DNA of 64,000 nucleotides from Burkholderia cepacia GG4 (GCF_000292915.1 NC_018513.1:1364001-1428000); one strand, 5' to 3'. Shown: positions 46,752 through 55,753, counted from the stretch's first letter. The notes: generated from the letters alone by a model not told the origin. Made by a program: numbers and translations.

Positions 46752-47318
46752 TTACGCGGCCGGCTTGCTCGTGCGGCGCGATGCGGCAGCGCTCGCAGCC
46801 TTCGTCGCGACAGCGGCAGCCGCGTTGAAGTTCGTTTCAGCGATCTCGACGGCTTGCTTGGCAGCCTTCTGGACCGTTTCGTACGTCGTGTTCGCGGCGT
46901 TCAGTGCCGACTTCAGTGCGGCAACAGCCGTTTCCGAACCGGCCGGGGCGTTCTTCGCGACGTTGTCGACGAGGGCCTGGACCTTCTTGTTCTGCTCTTC
47001 GAATTGCGCTTCAGCAACCTTCGCGAACTCGGCTTGCGTCGACGACGCGATTTCATACAGGTGACGGCTGTACGACAGCACCTTTTCCGCGACCGGTTGC
47101 GTCAGGCTCGCTTGCAGCGCGATCAGTTCCTGCGCGTCCTTCACCGACAGCAGACGCTGTGCGTTTTCCTGGCTCTCCGTCAGCGTCGACTTCACGACCT
47201 GCAGATTCAGTTCGATCAGCTTTTCGACGCCTTCGAATGCCTTGGTCGTCAGACCGAACAGGCTTTCGAGGTTGGCTTTCTGGGCGGCGGCGATTTGCTC
47301 GGGGGTCAGCAAGGACAT
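46752..47318 (-). CDS. phaP: Phasin family protein (PHB granule-associated)
   Basis: Protein of 188 residues. It starts [20 protein letters not shown], the usual beta-proteobacterial phasin beginning, and is almost wholly helical. Conserved segments are [35 protein letters not shown] and [17 protein letters not shown], with an Ala/Lys-rich tail. I chose the ATG at 47318 because AGGAG lies just upstream. Phasins coat polyhydroxybutyrate granules and control their size. A strong promoter between two matching dyads lies about 100 bases upstream, consistent with control by the PHB-responsive repressor PhaR; this last point is inference. Confidence 0.93.
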   Translation of the reverse strand: MSLLTPEQIAAAQKANLESLFGLTTKAFEGVEKLIELNLQVVKSTLTESQENAQRLLSVKDAQELIALQASLTQPVAEKVLSYSRHLYEIASSTQAEFAKVAEAQFEEQNKKVQALVDNVAKNAPAGSETAVAALKSALNAANTTYETVQKAAKQAVEIAETNFNAAAAVATKAASAAASRRTSKPAA

Positions 47319-47395
47319 GTCAAGCTCCTGAAAAGCGATCGCGTCGATCGCAGGGGTAAAGGGCACTACGCTGGGGAACCTCGGATGTGCGTGCT

Positions 47396-47411
47396 TTGTG
47401 CAACGCAACAA
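47396..47411. promoter_or_regulatory. Operator-like dyad 1 at the phasin transcription start
   Basis: TTGTGC-AAC-GCAACAA is a near-dyad matching site 2. It begins just after the predicted start of transcription, where a bound repressor would block RNA polymerase. PhaR is the likely protein by context. Confidence 0.5.
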
Positions 47412-47419
47412 TGAGTCGT

Positions 47420-47447
47420 ATTTTAGGGCAGAGAAAATGCTTGTCAA
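47420..47447 (-). promoter_or_regulatory. Sigma-70 promoter of the phasin gene
   Basis: Minus strand: TTGACA (47447-47442), 16-base spacer, TAAAAT (47425-47420). Transcription should start near 47412, giving a leader of about 95 bases. Confidence 0.75.
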
Positions 47448-47454
47448 GCACTTT

Positions 47455-47469
47455 TTGTGCGTTGCACAA
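47455..47469. promoter_or_regulatory. Operator-like dyad 2 upstream of the phasin -35
   Basis: TTGTGC-GTT-GCACAA is a perfect dyad, 7 bases upstream of the -35 element and 58 bases centre-to-centre from dyad 1. Confidence 0.5.
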
Positions 47470-47880
47470 TCGTGACAAATTATCGATAAAACAACAAGTT
47501 ATCGTGGTCGTTCGGAATCGGTTTCAGGCGCGTTCCCACATGGTGCGCACATAGCCGGGGCGCGCGCGGCGCACCATGATCATGCACAGGTAAACCTGAC
47601 AGGCGTGTGGAACGTTATGCTTCTGTTCCTGTCGAAAAACGCGCCGTTTCGATGTGCGTGCCGTGGCGACGTGCCGCCGCCATGGCCGAGACCGGTGTCG
47701 TTGGCACGCCGAGCGCCGGATCCGTACTTTCCCCGCTTTAATTTGTCGCCGAAGTGACGTTATCTCAATTAACCGCGTGGTAATCGGGAGACGGGTACTG
47801 TCGGGCAGCGCATCCCATCAATTTTTTCGATGGGGGCGGGAGGGTTGATCGTTTTTGCGTGATCGACCCTTACATTCCGG
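47470..47880. other. Gene-free stretch between phasin and endopeptidase
   Basis: No gene is supported. The stretch is AT-richer than its surroundings and holds small dyads: CGATAA/TTATCG at 47484-47504, and a larger imperfect hairpin at about 47843-47871 (GGTTGATC with GATCGACC). No tRNA or known riboswitch is recognised. Confidence 0.45.
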
Positions 47881-47909
47881 TTTAACGACGATCGGTAAGT
47901 GCCTAATAT
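47881..47909 (+). promoter_or_regulatory. Candidate sigma-70 promoter of the endopeptidase gene
   Basis: TTTAAC, 17-base spacer, TAATAT. It would start transcription near 47916, about 57 bases before the ATG. Confidence 0.5.
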
Positions 47910-47972
47910 TGCTCTTTTTTTAAGCTTTAACTACACTTGCGGAAACCTCCCGCCCGCTTTGTCCAGACCCCA

Positions 47973-49124
47973 ATGAAAGCCGAATCGTTTTCACCGCGCA
48001 GATTGTTGCAGAGCATGACGCTCGGCACGGCTGTGTCGGTCGCCGTCGCCTTGCTGGCGACCGCTGCGTCCGTCACGCCCGCTGACGCCTTTGCCGCCAC
48101 TGCGAATACCCACCAGGCCGCCAGGAAAGCCGCTTCCGCTTCGTCCGCGAAGAAGAAGACGGTGAAGGCCGCTTCCGCAAAATCCGCCAACGTCGCGTCG
48201 GCCGATGCGCCGAAGGCCACGCGCAAGCGCGCGACGCTCGCGTCGAACGTGCACGGCCACCGTGGCGCGGTCCGCAGGGTCGCGTTCCAGCCGCGTCGCC
48301 CGACGGTCGGCCAGGCGTTCGGCCTGCACGACACGCCGGACGCGCTCGCGCTGCGCTCGAGCGTGGCGTACGTCGTCGACCAGAACACCGGCGAGCCGCT
48401 GTTCGACAAGAATTCGCACGCCGTCGTGCCGATCGCGTCGATCTCGAAGCTGATGACGGCGATGGTCGTGCTCGACTCGAAGTCGCCGATGACCGACCAG
48501 ATCGAAGTCACCGACGAAGATCGCGACTACGAGAAGGGTACGGGCTCGCGCCTGTCGGTCGGCTCGATCCTGTCGCGCGAGGACATGCTGCACATCGCGC
48601 TGATGGCGTCGGAAAACCGCGCCGCTGCCGCGCTGTCGCGTTACTACGCGGGCGGCCGTCCGGCGTTCATCGCCGCGATGAACGCGAAGGCAAAGGCGCT
48701 CGGGATGAACGACACCCACTTCGAGAATTCGACGGGTCTGTCGAGCTCGAACGTGTCGAGTGCGCGCGACCTCGTGAAGATGGTCAATGCGGCGTACCAG
48801 TACCCGATGATTCGCCAGTTCTCGACCGACCGTACTTATGATGTCAATACGGGCAAGCGCAACCTGGTCTACAACAGCACGAACGCGCTGATCCGCGGCA
48901 ACGGCTCGTGGGACATCGGCCTGCAGAAGACGGGCTTCATCAACGAGGCAGGCGAATGTCTCGTGATGCAGGCAACGATCCATGGCCGGCCGATGGTGAT
49001 GGTGCTGCTGGATTCGTTCGGCAAGTATTCGCGTTTCGCGGACGCGGCGCGCCTGCGCAACTGGCTCGACGCCGGCGGCGGCGAGCGCCTGACGGCCTCC
49101 AACACGGCGACCGGCGGCACCTGA
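47973..49124 (+). CDS. pbpG: D-alanyl-D-alanine endopeptidase (penicillin-binding protein 7 type, S11)
   Basis: Protein of 383 residues. A signal peptide (about 1-40) leads to a basic Ala/Lys/Ser-rich stretch (about 45-100) that is longer than in enteric PBP7. The S11 penicillin-binding motifs follow: SxxK in PIASISKLMTAM, SxN in LMASENRAAA, and KTG in GLQKTGFINEAG. It cuts peptide cross-links in peptidoglycan in the periplasm. I chose the ATG at 47973 over an upstream TTG. A candidate promoter lies about 90 bases upstream and an intrinsic terminator follows. Confidence 0.92.
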   Translation: MKAESFSPRRLLQSMTLGTAVSVAVALLATAASVTPADAFAATANTHQAARKAASASSAKKKTVKAASAKSANVASADAPKATRKRATLASNVHGHRGAVRRVAFQPRRPTVGQAFGLHDTPDALALRSSVAYVVDQNTGEPLFDKNSHAVVPIASISKLMTAMVVLDSKSPMTDQIEVTDEDRDYEKGTGSRLSVGSILSREDMLHIALMASENRAAAALSRYYAGGRPAFIAAMNAKAKALGMNDTHFENSTGLSSSNVSSARDLVKMVNAAYQYPMIRQFSTDRTYDVNTGKRNLVYNSTNALIRGNGSWDIGLQKTGFINEAGECLVMQATIHGRPMVMVLLDSFGKYSRFADAARLRNWLDAGGGERLTASNTATGGT

Positions 49125-49173
49125 TCGGGCCACGGCGGTTCGCCGCCGTGCCAGTCGTCCGATAGCTGCAAAC

Positions 49174-49202
49174 AAAAAGCCCCGCAATCGCGGGGCTTTT
49201 TT
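49174..49202 (+). terminator. Terminator between convergent pbpG and IclR genes
   Basis: AAAAAGCCCCGC-AATC-GCGGGGCTTTTTT is symmetrical and can serve both strands. Confidence 0.85.
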
Positions 49203-49233
49203 CGTTCGGGCGCGGTACGGCGGGTGGCGCGGC

Positions 49234-50043
49234 TTATGCGTGCCGTTGCAACCCTTCCGCGTCCTTCGCGGGCGCGGGCCGGTAGCCGAGCGATTCCGAG
49301 ATGGTCAGCGCGGTGCGGCTCAGTTGGCCGAGCCATGCGTCCTGCAGGCGGTCGGCCGGTGCGGACAGCGACAGGCCCGCAACGAGCTTGCCTGAGTCGT
49401 CGTAGATGCCGGCCGCGATACAGCGCACACCCAGCTCCAGTTCCTCGTTGTCGCGCGCACACGATTGCTGGCGCACGAGCGTCAGCTCACGCTCGAGCTT
49501 CGCGATGTCGGTAATGCTGTTCTGCGTATGGCCGGACAGCCCGGTGCGCGTCGCATAGGCGCGCACGCGCGACGTTTCGTCGACCGCGAGAAACAGCTTG
49601 CCGACCGACGTCAGGTGCAGCGGTGCGCGGCCGCCGATCGCGCGGACGACCTGCATCCCCGAGCGCTCCGAATACGCACGCTCGATATAGACGATTTCGT
49701 CGCCCTGGCGTACCGACAGGTTCACGGTCTGCCCCGTGAGGCGGTGCAGCTCGCGCATTGGCATCAGTGCCGCGTCGCGCACTGACAGGCGCGCCTTCAC
49801 GAGGTTGCCGAGCTCGAGCAGCCGCATGCCGAGCCGGTAGGTGCCGGGATCGGAGCGGTCGACGAGGCGGCAGGTCACCATGTCGTTGAGGATGCGGTGC
49901 GCGGTCGACGGATGCAGCTCCGTGCGCTGCGCAAGTTCCTTCAGGCTGACGGGGTCGCTGTGCGCGGCGAGCGCGTCCAGCAGCCGCATCATGCGTTCGA
50001 TCACCTGGATCGACGTTTTGGAATCCGGGGTGGGTTGGCTCAT
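49234..50043 (-). CDS. IclR-family transcriptional regulator
   Basis: Protein of 269 residues. The N-terminal winged helix-turn-helix reads VIERMMRLLDALAAHSDPVS, LHPSTAHRILNDMV and YRLGMRLLELG. The IclR effector domain includes GRAPLHLTSVGKLFLA and ELELGVRCIAAGIYDDSGKL. I chose the ATG at 50043, where the conserved domain begins; the frame is open far upstream only through GC bias. It is divergent from lutA-lutB, with 183 bases between starts, so it probably controls that operon in response to lactate or a related acid. No operator is identified by eye. Confidence 0.92.
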   Translation of the reverse strand: MSQPTPDSKTSIQVIERMMRLLDALAAHSDPVSLKELAQRTELHPSTAHRILNDMVTCRLVDRSDPGTYRLGMRLLELGNLVKARLSVRDAALMPMRELHRLTGQTVNLSVRQGDEIVYIERAYSERSGMQVVRAIGGRAPLHLTSVGKLFLAVDETSRVRAYATRTGLSGHTQNSITDIAKLERELTLVRQQSCARDNEELELGVRCIAAGIYDDSGKLVAGLSLSAPADRLQDAWLGQLSRTALTISESLGYRPAPAKDAEGLQRHA

Positions 50044-50226
50044 GTCGGGGGAGGAATCGGTTGACGCGTCAAGCGGTGTTGCGACGATTGTATCTCGTAT
50101 CGTGAAAAAAGCGAACGCCGTTCGAGGAAGTCCTCGTTTCCGGCAGCGTGCACTTGCGCGCGCGCCGGCGTTGGTCTTACCGGCCAAACGGCGGATAATG
50201 AGAGCCGTTTTCTCGAAGGAGCGCGT

Positions 50227-50949
50227 ATGCGAGTCGGTTTGTTCGTGACCTGCCTGGTCGACCTGATGCGTCCGGAAATCGGTTTCTCGGCGCTGAAACT
50301 GATTCGCGACGCCGGCTACGAGGTGTTCGTGCCGCCCGCGCAAACCTGCTGCGGCCAGCCGGCCTACAACTCCGGCGACCGCGCGCTCGCGCGCGATCTC
50401 GCGGAAAAGACCCTGCGCGAATTCGAGCAGTTCGATTACGTCGTCGCGCCGTCGGGCTCGTGCGGCGGCATGATCCGCGCGCATTACGGCGACCTGTTCC
50501 GCGACGACCCGGAGCTGATGGGGCGCTACGGGCGGTTCCAGCAGAAAGTCTATGAGTTGACCGATTTTCTCGCGAACGTCGCGAAGGTCACGCTCGCGCC
50601 CGGTGAATTCACGGGGCCCGTCACCTATCACGACTCGTGCTCGGGCCTGCGCGAGCTCGGCGTGAAGGCGCAGCCGCGCGCGCTGCTCGCGCAGCGCGGC
50701 GTGGCCGTCACCGAGATGAAGGACTGCGAGCACTGCTGCGGCTTCGGCGGCACGTTCGCGGTCAAGTACGGCGACATTTCGGCGGCCATCGCGGACGAGA
50801 AATGCGCGAACGTGCGCGCATCCGGCGCGGGCGCCGTCGTGCTCGGCGATCTCGGCTGCATGCTGAACATCGAAGGGCGGTTGCGCCGCACCGGCGACCG
50901 CGACACCCGCGTGCTGCACGTCGCGCAGGTGCTGGCGGGCGACGTCTGA
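50227..50949 (+). CDS. lutA: Lactate utilisation iron-sulfur protein LutA/LldE (CCG domains)
   Basis: Protein of 240 residues with two cysteine-rich CCG domains: QTCCGQPAYNSGD with the later GSCGGM, and HDSCSGLRELG with DCEHCCGFGGTFAVKYGD. It starts MRVGLFVTCLVDLMRPEIG, the typical LutA/LldE beginning. With LutB and LutC it forms an L-lactate dehydrogenase complex that passes electrons onward at the inner membrane. GAAGGAGCGCGT precedes the ATG. lutB follows after 34 bases. The third subunit, LutC, is not encoded next to it. Confidence 0.92.
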   Translation: MRVGLFVTCLVDLMRPEIGFSALKLIRDAGYEVFVPPAQTCCGQPAYNSGDRALARDLAEKTLREFEQFDYVVAPSGSCGGMIRAHYGDLFRDDPELMGRYGRFQQKVYELTDFLANVAKVTLAPGEFTGPVTYHDSCSGLRELGVKAQPRALLAQRGVAVTEMKDCEHCCGFGGTFAVKYGDISAAIADEKCANVRASGAGAVVLGDLGCMLNIEGRLRRTGDRDTRVLHVAQVLAGDV

Positions 50950-50983
50950 CGCCCGGTTCCGCTCACTTATCCCCGATACCGCG

Positions 50984-52396
50984 ATGCAAGTCCAATCGAT
51001 GCATTTCAAGGCGCGTGCCGGCCAGAAGCTGGCCGACCAGCGCCTGCAGCAGAACCTGAAGAAGCTGTCGACGAAGTTCGTGTCGGCGCGCGCCGACGCG
51101 ATGACCGCGATCGACTTCCCGGCGACGCGCGCGGCGCTCAAGGCGCGCCGCGACCGTGCGCTGGAGAACCTCGACGTGTGGCTCGAGGCGTTCGAGCGCG
51201 AGGCGACGCGGCGGGGCACGACGGTGCTGTTCGCGGAAACGACCGCGGACGCCGCGCGGCTCGTCGCCGACATCGCGCGCCGGCACGACGTGAAGAAGGT
51301 CATCAAGACGAAGTCGATGGTGTCCGAGGAAATGCGCCTGAACGCGGTGCTCGCCGAGATGGGCGTGCAATCGATCGAGACGGACCTCGGCGAATACATC
51401 CTGCAGATCAACGACAACGAGCCGCCGAGCCACATCATTGCGCCGGTCGTGCACAAGGACAAGGACGAGATTGCCGACCTGTTCGCGCGCACGCACCACC
51501 GCGAGCGGCTGACCGAGATTCCCGACATGACGCGCGAGGCGCGCGAGGTGCTGCGTCCGCATTTCCTGTCGGCCGACATGGGGGTGACGGGCGGCAACTT
51601 CGTGATCGCCGAGACGGGTTCGGTCGCGGTCGTCACGAACGAAGGCAACGAAGGGATGTGCACGGTGATGCCGCGCGTGCATGTCGCGGTGACGGGCATC
51701 GAGAAGGTGCTGCCGACGCTCGAGGATCTCGCGACCGCGATGCGCCTGCTGCCGCGCTCGGCGACCGGGCAGAAGACGTCGAACTATTTCTCGTTGCTGA
51801 CGGGACCGCGCGGCCCCGGCGACGAGGACGGCCCGGAGCACAACTACGTGGTGCTCGTCGACGGCGGTCGCACGGGCCTGATCGGCGGCGAGTTCCAGGA
51901 GATGCTGCGCTGCATCCGCTGCGGCGCGTGCATGAACCATTGCCCGGTGTACCAGAAGGTCGGCGGCCACGCGTACGGCTGGGTCTACCCGGGGCCGATG
52001 GGGTCGGTGCTGACGCCGAGCTATGTCGGGGTCGACCGCGCGCTCGACCTGCCGCAGGCCGCGACGCTGTGCGGCGAATGCGACAGCGTATGCCCGGCCG
52101 GGATTCCGCTGTCGCACCTGCTGCGCACGCTGCGCGAGAAGCAGGTCGAGCGACACCTGCGGCCGTGGCGCGAGCGCGCCGCGCTCGCCGCGTGGGGCTT
52201 TCTCGCGCGCCGGCCGCTGCTCTACGCGCTGACGACCAAGCTTGCGGTGCGGGTGCTCGAGCGGCTGGGCGGCAGCGGTGGCGCGCTGCGGCGCCTGCCG
52301 ATGATGGGCGGCTGGATGGACACGCGCGACATGCCGACGCCGACCGGCCGCACGTTCCGCGAACTGTACGCGGCATCGCAAAGCCACCTCGGCTGA
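50984..52396 (+). CDS. lutB: Lactate utilisation iron-sulfur protein LutB/LldF
   Basis: Protein of 470 residues. A LUD domain (about 60-300, with MGVTGGNFVIAETGSVAVV) is followed by two [4Fe-4S] clusters of ferredoxin type, CIRCGACMNHCPVY near residue 310 and CGECDSVCPAGIP near 365. The C-terminal DUF3390-like tail ends in TGRTFRELY. It works with LutA in lactate oxidation. Starts at 50984 and 50999 are both in frame with weak ribosome binding sites. No lutC gene follows within the next kilobase; the next plus-strand genes are a small membrane protein and a phosphatase. Confidence 0.93.
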   Translation: MQVQSMHFKARAGQKLADQRLQQNLKKLSTKFVSARADAMTAIDFPATRAALKARRDRALENLDVWLEAFEREATRRGTTVLFAETTADAARLVADIARRHDVKKVIKTKSMVSEEMRLNAVLAEMGVQSIETDLGEYILQINDNEPPSHIIAPVVHKDKDEIADLFARTHHRERLTEIPDMTREAREVLRPHFLSADMGVTGGNFVIAETGSVAVVTNEGNEGMCTVMPRVHVAVTGIEKVLPTLEDLATAMRLLPRSATGQKTSNYFSLLTGPRGPGDEDGPEHNYVVLVDGGRTGLIGGEFQEMLRCIRCGACMNHCPVYQKVGGHAYGWVYPGPMGSVLTPSYVGVDRALDLPQAATLCGECDSVCPAGIPLSHLLRTLREKQVERHLRPWRERAALAAWGFLARRPLLYALTTKLAVRVLERLGGSGGALRRLPMMGGWMDTRDMPTPTGRTFRELYAASQSHLG

Positions 52397-52480
52397 CGAC
52401 TGTTCATCGGGCGGCAACAGTGCGTTCGCTATTTATGTATTTATCTCGATAGATGCGGTCTATAGAATCTTGCCTGTAGT

Positions 52481-52501
52481 CCCCGAAATTGGGTTTCGGG
52501 G
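52481..52501. repeat. Small hairpin in the leader of the 75-residue protein gene
   Basis: CCCCGAAA-TTGGG-TTTCGGGG forms a perfect 8-base-pair stem, 22 bases before the start codon and about 10 before the ribosome binding site. It could affect translation. Confidence 0.5.
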
Positions 52502-52523
52502 AATGAGGTCAAGGAGCCGCATC

Positions 52524-52751
52524 ATGAGAAAGACAATATCGATGTACTGGCCGCTGGCAATCGTCGTCCCGCTCGCCGCGGTCGCCTATCTGCACGCCGT
52601 GGCGGACGCGCCGTCGCGTGGCCCGATCGCCGTTCATCAGGCATCGGCCGAACTCGCGCGCGCGGTGTCGTTCGGGCTGGTCGACGACGCGACGAAGCCG
52701 TTGCCGGCCGCATCCGGCGACGTCGTGCTCGCCGCACCCAAGGCGCTGTAA
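52524..52751 (+). CDS. Small hypothetical protein with one N-terminal membrane helix
   Basis: Protein of 75 residues that I do not recognise. Residues about 7-24 (YWPLAIVVPLAAVAYLHAVA) are a membrane anchor or uncleaved signal after a short basic start (MRKTIS). The rest is a short Ala-rich soluble tail. AAGGAG at 52511-52516 lies 7 bases before the ATG, which supports real translation. A hairpin precedes it in the leader. It stands between lutB and a phosphatase gene on the same strand, but separate promoters are likely. Confidence 0.6.
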   Translation: MRKTISMYWPLAIVVPLAAVAYLHAVADAPSRGPIAVHQASAELARAVSFGLVDDATKPLPAASGDVVLAAPKAL

Positions 52752-52852
52752 GGCACGCCGCCGTCGCTTTGCGCGGCGGCGCGATTCCGGGCGCCTTTGT
52801 ATAATGGCGCGTTGTTCTCCCACGCGGCTCGCCGCGGCTTTCCGATAGTGCG

Positions 52853-53335
52853 ATGACCCGCGTTGCGATCTGTTTCGTCTGTCTCGGCAATATCTGCCGT
52901 TCGCCCACGGCAGAAGGCGTGATGCGCCACCAGGTGGGCGCGGCCGGGCTGGCCGACCGGATCGCGATCGATTCGGCCGGCACCGGCGACTGGCACGTCG
53001 GCGAACCGCCCGACGCGCGCGCGCAGGCTGCCGCGCGCACCCGTGGTTACGACCTGTCGGCGCTGCGTGCGCGGCAGGTGAGCGCGGTGGATTTCGACCG
53101 GTTCGACCTGCTGCTGGCGATGGACGAAGCCAATCTCGCGGAATTGCGCCGGCGCTGCCCGCCGGAGCAACGCGACAAGGTGCGCCTGCTGATGGAATTT
53201 GCGCCAGGCGCGGCCGAGACCGAAGTGGCCGATCCTTATTTCGGCGGCGCGCAGGGCTTCGAGCAGGTGCTCGACCAGGTCGAGCGCGCGTGCGCGGGCC
53301 TGCTGGAAACGCTCCACGCGCGCATCGCACGCTGA
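52853..53335 (+). CDS. Low-molecular-weight protein-tyrosine phosphatase
   Basis: Protein of 160 residues, the usual family size. The P-loop CLGNICRS holds the nucleophile Cys10 and Arg16, and the general acid Asp is in VADPYFGG near residue 127. It starts MTRVAICFVCLGNICRSPTA. The family dephosphorylates protein tyrosine residues in the cytoplasm. When paired with a BY-kinase in capsule operons it controls polymer export, but no kinase or polysaccharide gene is nearby here. It lies just upstream of the isc operon. Confidence 0.94.
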   Translation: MTRVAICFVCLGNICRSPTAEGVMRHQVGAAGLADRIAIDSAGTGDWHVGEPPDARAQAAARTRGYDLSALRARQVSAVDFDRFDLLLAMDEANLAELRRRCPPEQRDKVRLLMEFAPGAAETEVADPYFGGAQGFEQVLDQVERACAGLLETLHARIAR

Positions 53336-53379
53336 TCGCGGGTATTCAGCGCTCTGCGAATACCCTGTCGAAGACATGG

Positions 53380-53431
53380 ATACTTGACTAAAATCGTCAA
53401 ATATTTATACTTGACCAAAATCGTCAAGATT
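53380..53431 (+). promoter_or_regulatory. isc promoter with two tandem type-1 IscR boxes
   Basis: Two copies of ATACTTGACYAAAATCGTCAA (Y is T, then C) start at 53380 and 53407, 27 bases apart. They match the cluster-bound IscR (type 1) consensus. The first copy overlaps a -35 TTGACT (53384-53389); 16 bases on lies TATACT (53406-53411). IscR carrying its cluster would bind both and repress the operon. Confidence 0.85.
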
Positions 53432-53448
53432 GCAGTCCCCTAGACACC

Positions 53449-53988
53449 ATGAGACTCACCACCAAAGGCCGTTTCGCCGTCACGGCGATGATTGACTTGG
53501 CACTGCGCCAGGAGCAGGGCCCGGTGACGCTTGCAGGCATCAGCCAGCGCCAGCGGATTTCGCTCTCGTATCTCGAACAGCTGTTCGGCAAGCTGCGCAG
53601 GCATGAAATTGTCGAATCCGTGCGCGGCCCGGGCGGCGGTTACAACCTCGCGCGTCGCGCGCAGGACGTTACCGTTGCCGACATCATCATCGCGGTCGAT
53701 GAACCGCTCGACGCCACGCAGTGCGGCGGCAAAGGCACGTGCGACGGCTCGAAGCAGCCCGACGGCCATTGCATGACGCACGAGCTGTGGTCGACCCTGA
53801 ACCAGAAAATGGTCGAATACCTCGATTCGGTGTCGCTGCAGGATCTCGTCGATCAGCAGCGCGCACGCGAGGGCGCGCCCGCGGTGCTGCGCGATCGGCG
53901 CGCGCCGGAGCCCGCCGCGGCGCCGGCCGAGCCGGTGCGCACGATGCCGCTCGGCCCCAATTCGGTGTTCAACATCGCGAGTTCGTGA
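53449..53988 (+). CDS. iscR: Iron-sulfur cluster regulator IscR (Rrf2 family)
   Basis: Protein of 179 residues. It starts [20 protein letters not shown] with an N-terminal winged helix-turn-helix ([31 protein letters not shown]). The three cluster-ligand cysteines lie near residue 92-107 in CGGKGTC and [10 protein letters not shown]. With a [2Fe-2S] cluster it represses the isc operon, and it also has cluster-free activities. Two type-1 boxes lie upstream. The C-terminal Pro/Ala-rich tail ends in [12 protein letters not shown]. iscS follows after 65 bases. Confidence 0.97.
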   Translation: MRLTTKGRFAVTAMIDLALRQEQGPVTLAGISQRQRISLSYLEQLFGKLRRHEIVESVRGPGGGYNLARRAQDVTVADIIIAVDEPLDATQCGGKGTCDGSKQPDGHCMTHELWSTLNQKMVEYLDSVSLQDLVDQQRAREGAPAVLRDRRAPEPAAAPAEPVRTMPLGPNSVFNIASS

Positions 53989-54053
53989 GCGCGAACGCGC
54001 CGCACACCCCACAACGCACACATAGTCCCTGCACAGAATACCCGGAGCGACAG

Positions 54054-55277
54054 ATGACCCAAGAGACTCTCCACCTGCCCATCTACATGGATTACAGCGC
54101 GACGACGCCGGTCGACCCGCGCGTGGTCGACAAGATGGTGCCGTACCTGCGCGAGCAGTTCGGCAACCCGGCATCGCGTAGCCACGCGTACGGCTGGGAC
54201 GCGGAACGCGCGGTCGAGGAAGCACGCGAACAGGTGGCCGCGCTCGTGAACGCGGATCCGCGCGAGATCATCTGGACGTCCGGCGCAACGGAATCGGACA
54301 ACCTGGCGATCAAGGGTGCCGCGAACTTCTACAAGGGCAAGGGCAAGCACATCATCACGGTGAAGACCGAGCACAAGGCCGTGCTCGACACCTGCCGCGA
54401 GCTCGAGCGCGACGGCTTCGAAGTCACTTATCTCGACGTGAAGGAAGACGGCCTGATCGACCTCGACGTGTTCAAGGCTGCGCTGCGCCCGGACACGATC
54501 CTCGTGTCGGTGATGCACGTGAACAACGAGATCGGCGTGATCCAGGACATCGAGACGATCGGTGAGATCTGCCGCGAGAAGGGCATCGTGTTCCACGTCG
54601 ACGCCGCACAGTCGACCGGCAAGGTCGAGATCGACCTCGCGAAGCTGAAGGTCGACCTGATGTCGTTCTCGGCGCACAAGACCTACGGCCCGAAGGGCAT
54701 CGGCGCGCTGTACGTGCGCCGCAAGCCGCGCGTGCGCATCGAAGCGCAGATGCACGGCGGCGGTCACGAGCGCGGCATGCGTTCGGGCACGCTGGCGCCG
54801 CACCAGATCGTCGGCATGGGCGAAGCGTTCCGCATCGCGCGTGAAGAAATGGCGACCGAGAACGAGCGGGTGCGCATGCTGCGCGACAAACTGCTGCGCG
54901 GCCTGTCGCAGATCGAGGAAACGTACGTGAACGGCGACATGGAGCACCGTGTCCCGCACAACCTGAACATCAGTTTCAACTTCGTCGAAGGCGAGTCGCT
55001 GATCATGGCGATCAAGGACGTCGCGGTGTCGTCGGGCTCCGCGTGTACGTCGGCGTCGCTGGAGCCGTCGTACGTGCTGCGTGCGCTCGGCCGCAACGAC
55101 GAACTGGCCCACAGCTCGATCCGCTTCACGGTCGGCCGCTTCACGACGGAGCAGGACGTCGACTTCGTGATCGAACTGCTGAACAGCAAGATCGCCAAGC
55201 TGCGCGAACTGTCGCCGCTCTGGGAAATGCACCAGGAAGGCATCGATCTGTCGACGATCGAATGGGCCGCACACTAA
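54054..55277 (+). CDS. iscS: Cysteine desulfurase IscS
   Basis: Protein of 407 residues, close to the 404 of E. coli IscS. It has [18 protein letters not shown], the PLP lysine in [12 protein letters not shown] near residue 209, and the active-site loop [19 protein letters not shown] with the catalytic cysteine. It removes sulfur from cysteine and supplies it to IscU. I chose the ATG at 54054 because GGAGCGACAG precedes it and the conserved sequence starts there. It is second gene of the isc operon. Confidence 0.98.
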   Translation: MTQETLHLPIYMDYSATTPVDPRVVDKMVPYLREQFGNPASRSHAYGWDAERAVEEAREQVAALVNADPREIIWTSGATESDNLAIKGAANFYKGKGKHIITVKTEHKAVLDTCRELERDGFEVTYLDVKEDGLIDLDVFKAALRPDTILVSVMHVNNEIGVIQDIETIGEICREKGIVFHVDAAQSTGKVEIDLAKLKVDLMSFSAHKTYGPKGIGALYVRRKPRVRIEAQMHGGGHERGMRSGTLAPHQIVGMGEAFRIAREEMATENERVRMLRDKLLRGLSQIEETYVNGDMEHRVPHNLNISFNFVEGESLIMAIKDVAVSSGSACTSASLEPSYVLRALGRNDELAHSSIRFTVGRFTTEQDVDFVIELLNSKIAKLRELSPLWEMHQEGIDLSTIEWAAH

Positions 55278-55345
55278 ACACCGCATTGAATACATTCGCG
55301 GGCGGATTTGCGCACGCAGACGTAACGAGTCAAGGAGTCTGAGTC

Positions 55346-55753
55346 ATGTCATACAGCAACAAGGTTCTGGATCACTACGAAAACCCGCGTAACGTCGGTT
55401 CGTTCGCGAAAGACGACGACGCGGTCGGCACGGGCATGGTCGGCGCGCCCGCCTGCGGCGACGTGATGAAGCTGCAGATCCGCGTCGGCGCGGACGGCGT
55501 GATCGAAGACGCGAAGTTCAAGACGTACGGCTGCGGTTCGGCCATCGCGTCGAGCTCGCTCGTGACCGAATGGGTGAAGGGCAAGACCCTCGACGAGGCG
55601 CTGTCGATCAAGAACACGCAGATCGCCGAGGAGCTTGCACTGCCGCCGGTTAAGATTCACTGCTCGATTCTCGCGGAAGACGCGATCAAGGCAGCCGTGG
55701 CCGACTACAAGAAGCGCCACGACACCACGGAAGGCGATCAGGCAGCGGCCTGA
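55346..55753 (+). CDS. iscU: Iron-sulfur cluster scaffold IscU
   Basis: Protein of 135 residues. It starts [20 protein letters not shown] and has the three scaffold cysteines in [24 protein letters not shown] and [11 protein letters not shown], as well as the LPPVK motif recognised by HscA. Clusters are assembled here from IscS sulfur and then passed on. CAAGGAGTCTGAGTC precedes the ATG. It lies 68 bases after iscS. Confidence 0.98.
   Translation: MSYSNKVLDHYENPRNVGSFAKDDDAVGTGMVGAPACGDVMKLQIRVGADGVIEDAKFKTYGCGSAIASSSLVTEWVKGKTLDEALSIKNTQIAEELALPPVKIHCSILAEDAIKAAVADYKKRHDTTEGDQAAA

Noticed and set aside
47484..47504. CGATAA/TTATCG dyad upstream of the phasin promoter as a riboswitch or small RNA
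   Set aside because: The stem is only six base pairs, with no terminator or conserved core nearby. It is noted only as part of the gene-free stretch.
50044..51699. Upstream extension of the IclR reading frame to about 820 residues
   Set aside because: The extra part lies opposite lutA and lutB and has no domain similarity. The IclR domain begins right at the ATG at 50043.
53721..54053. Upstream extension of the iscS frame
   Set aside because: It overlaps the end of iscR in another frame. The IscS family starts at 54054, where a ribosome binding site is present.
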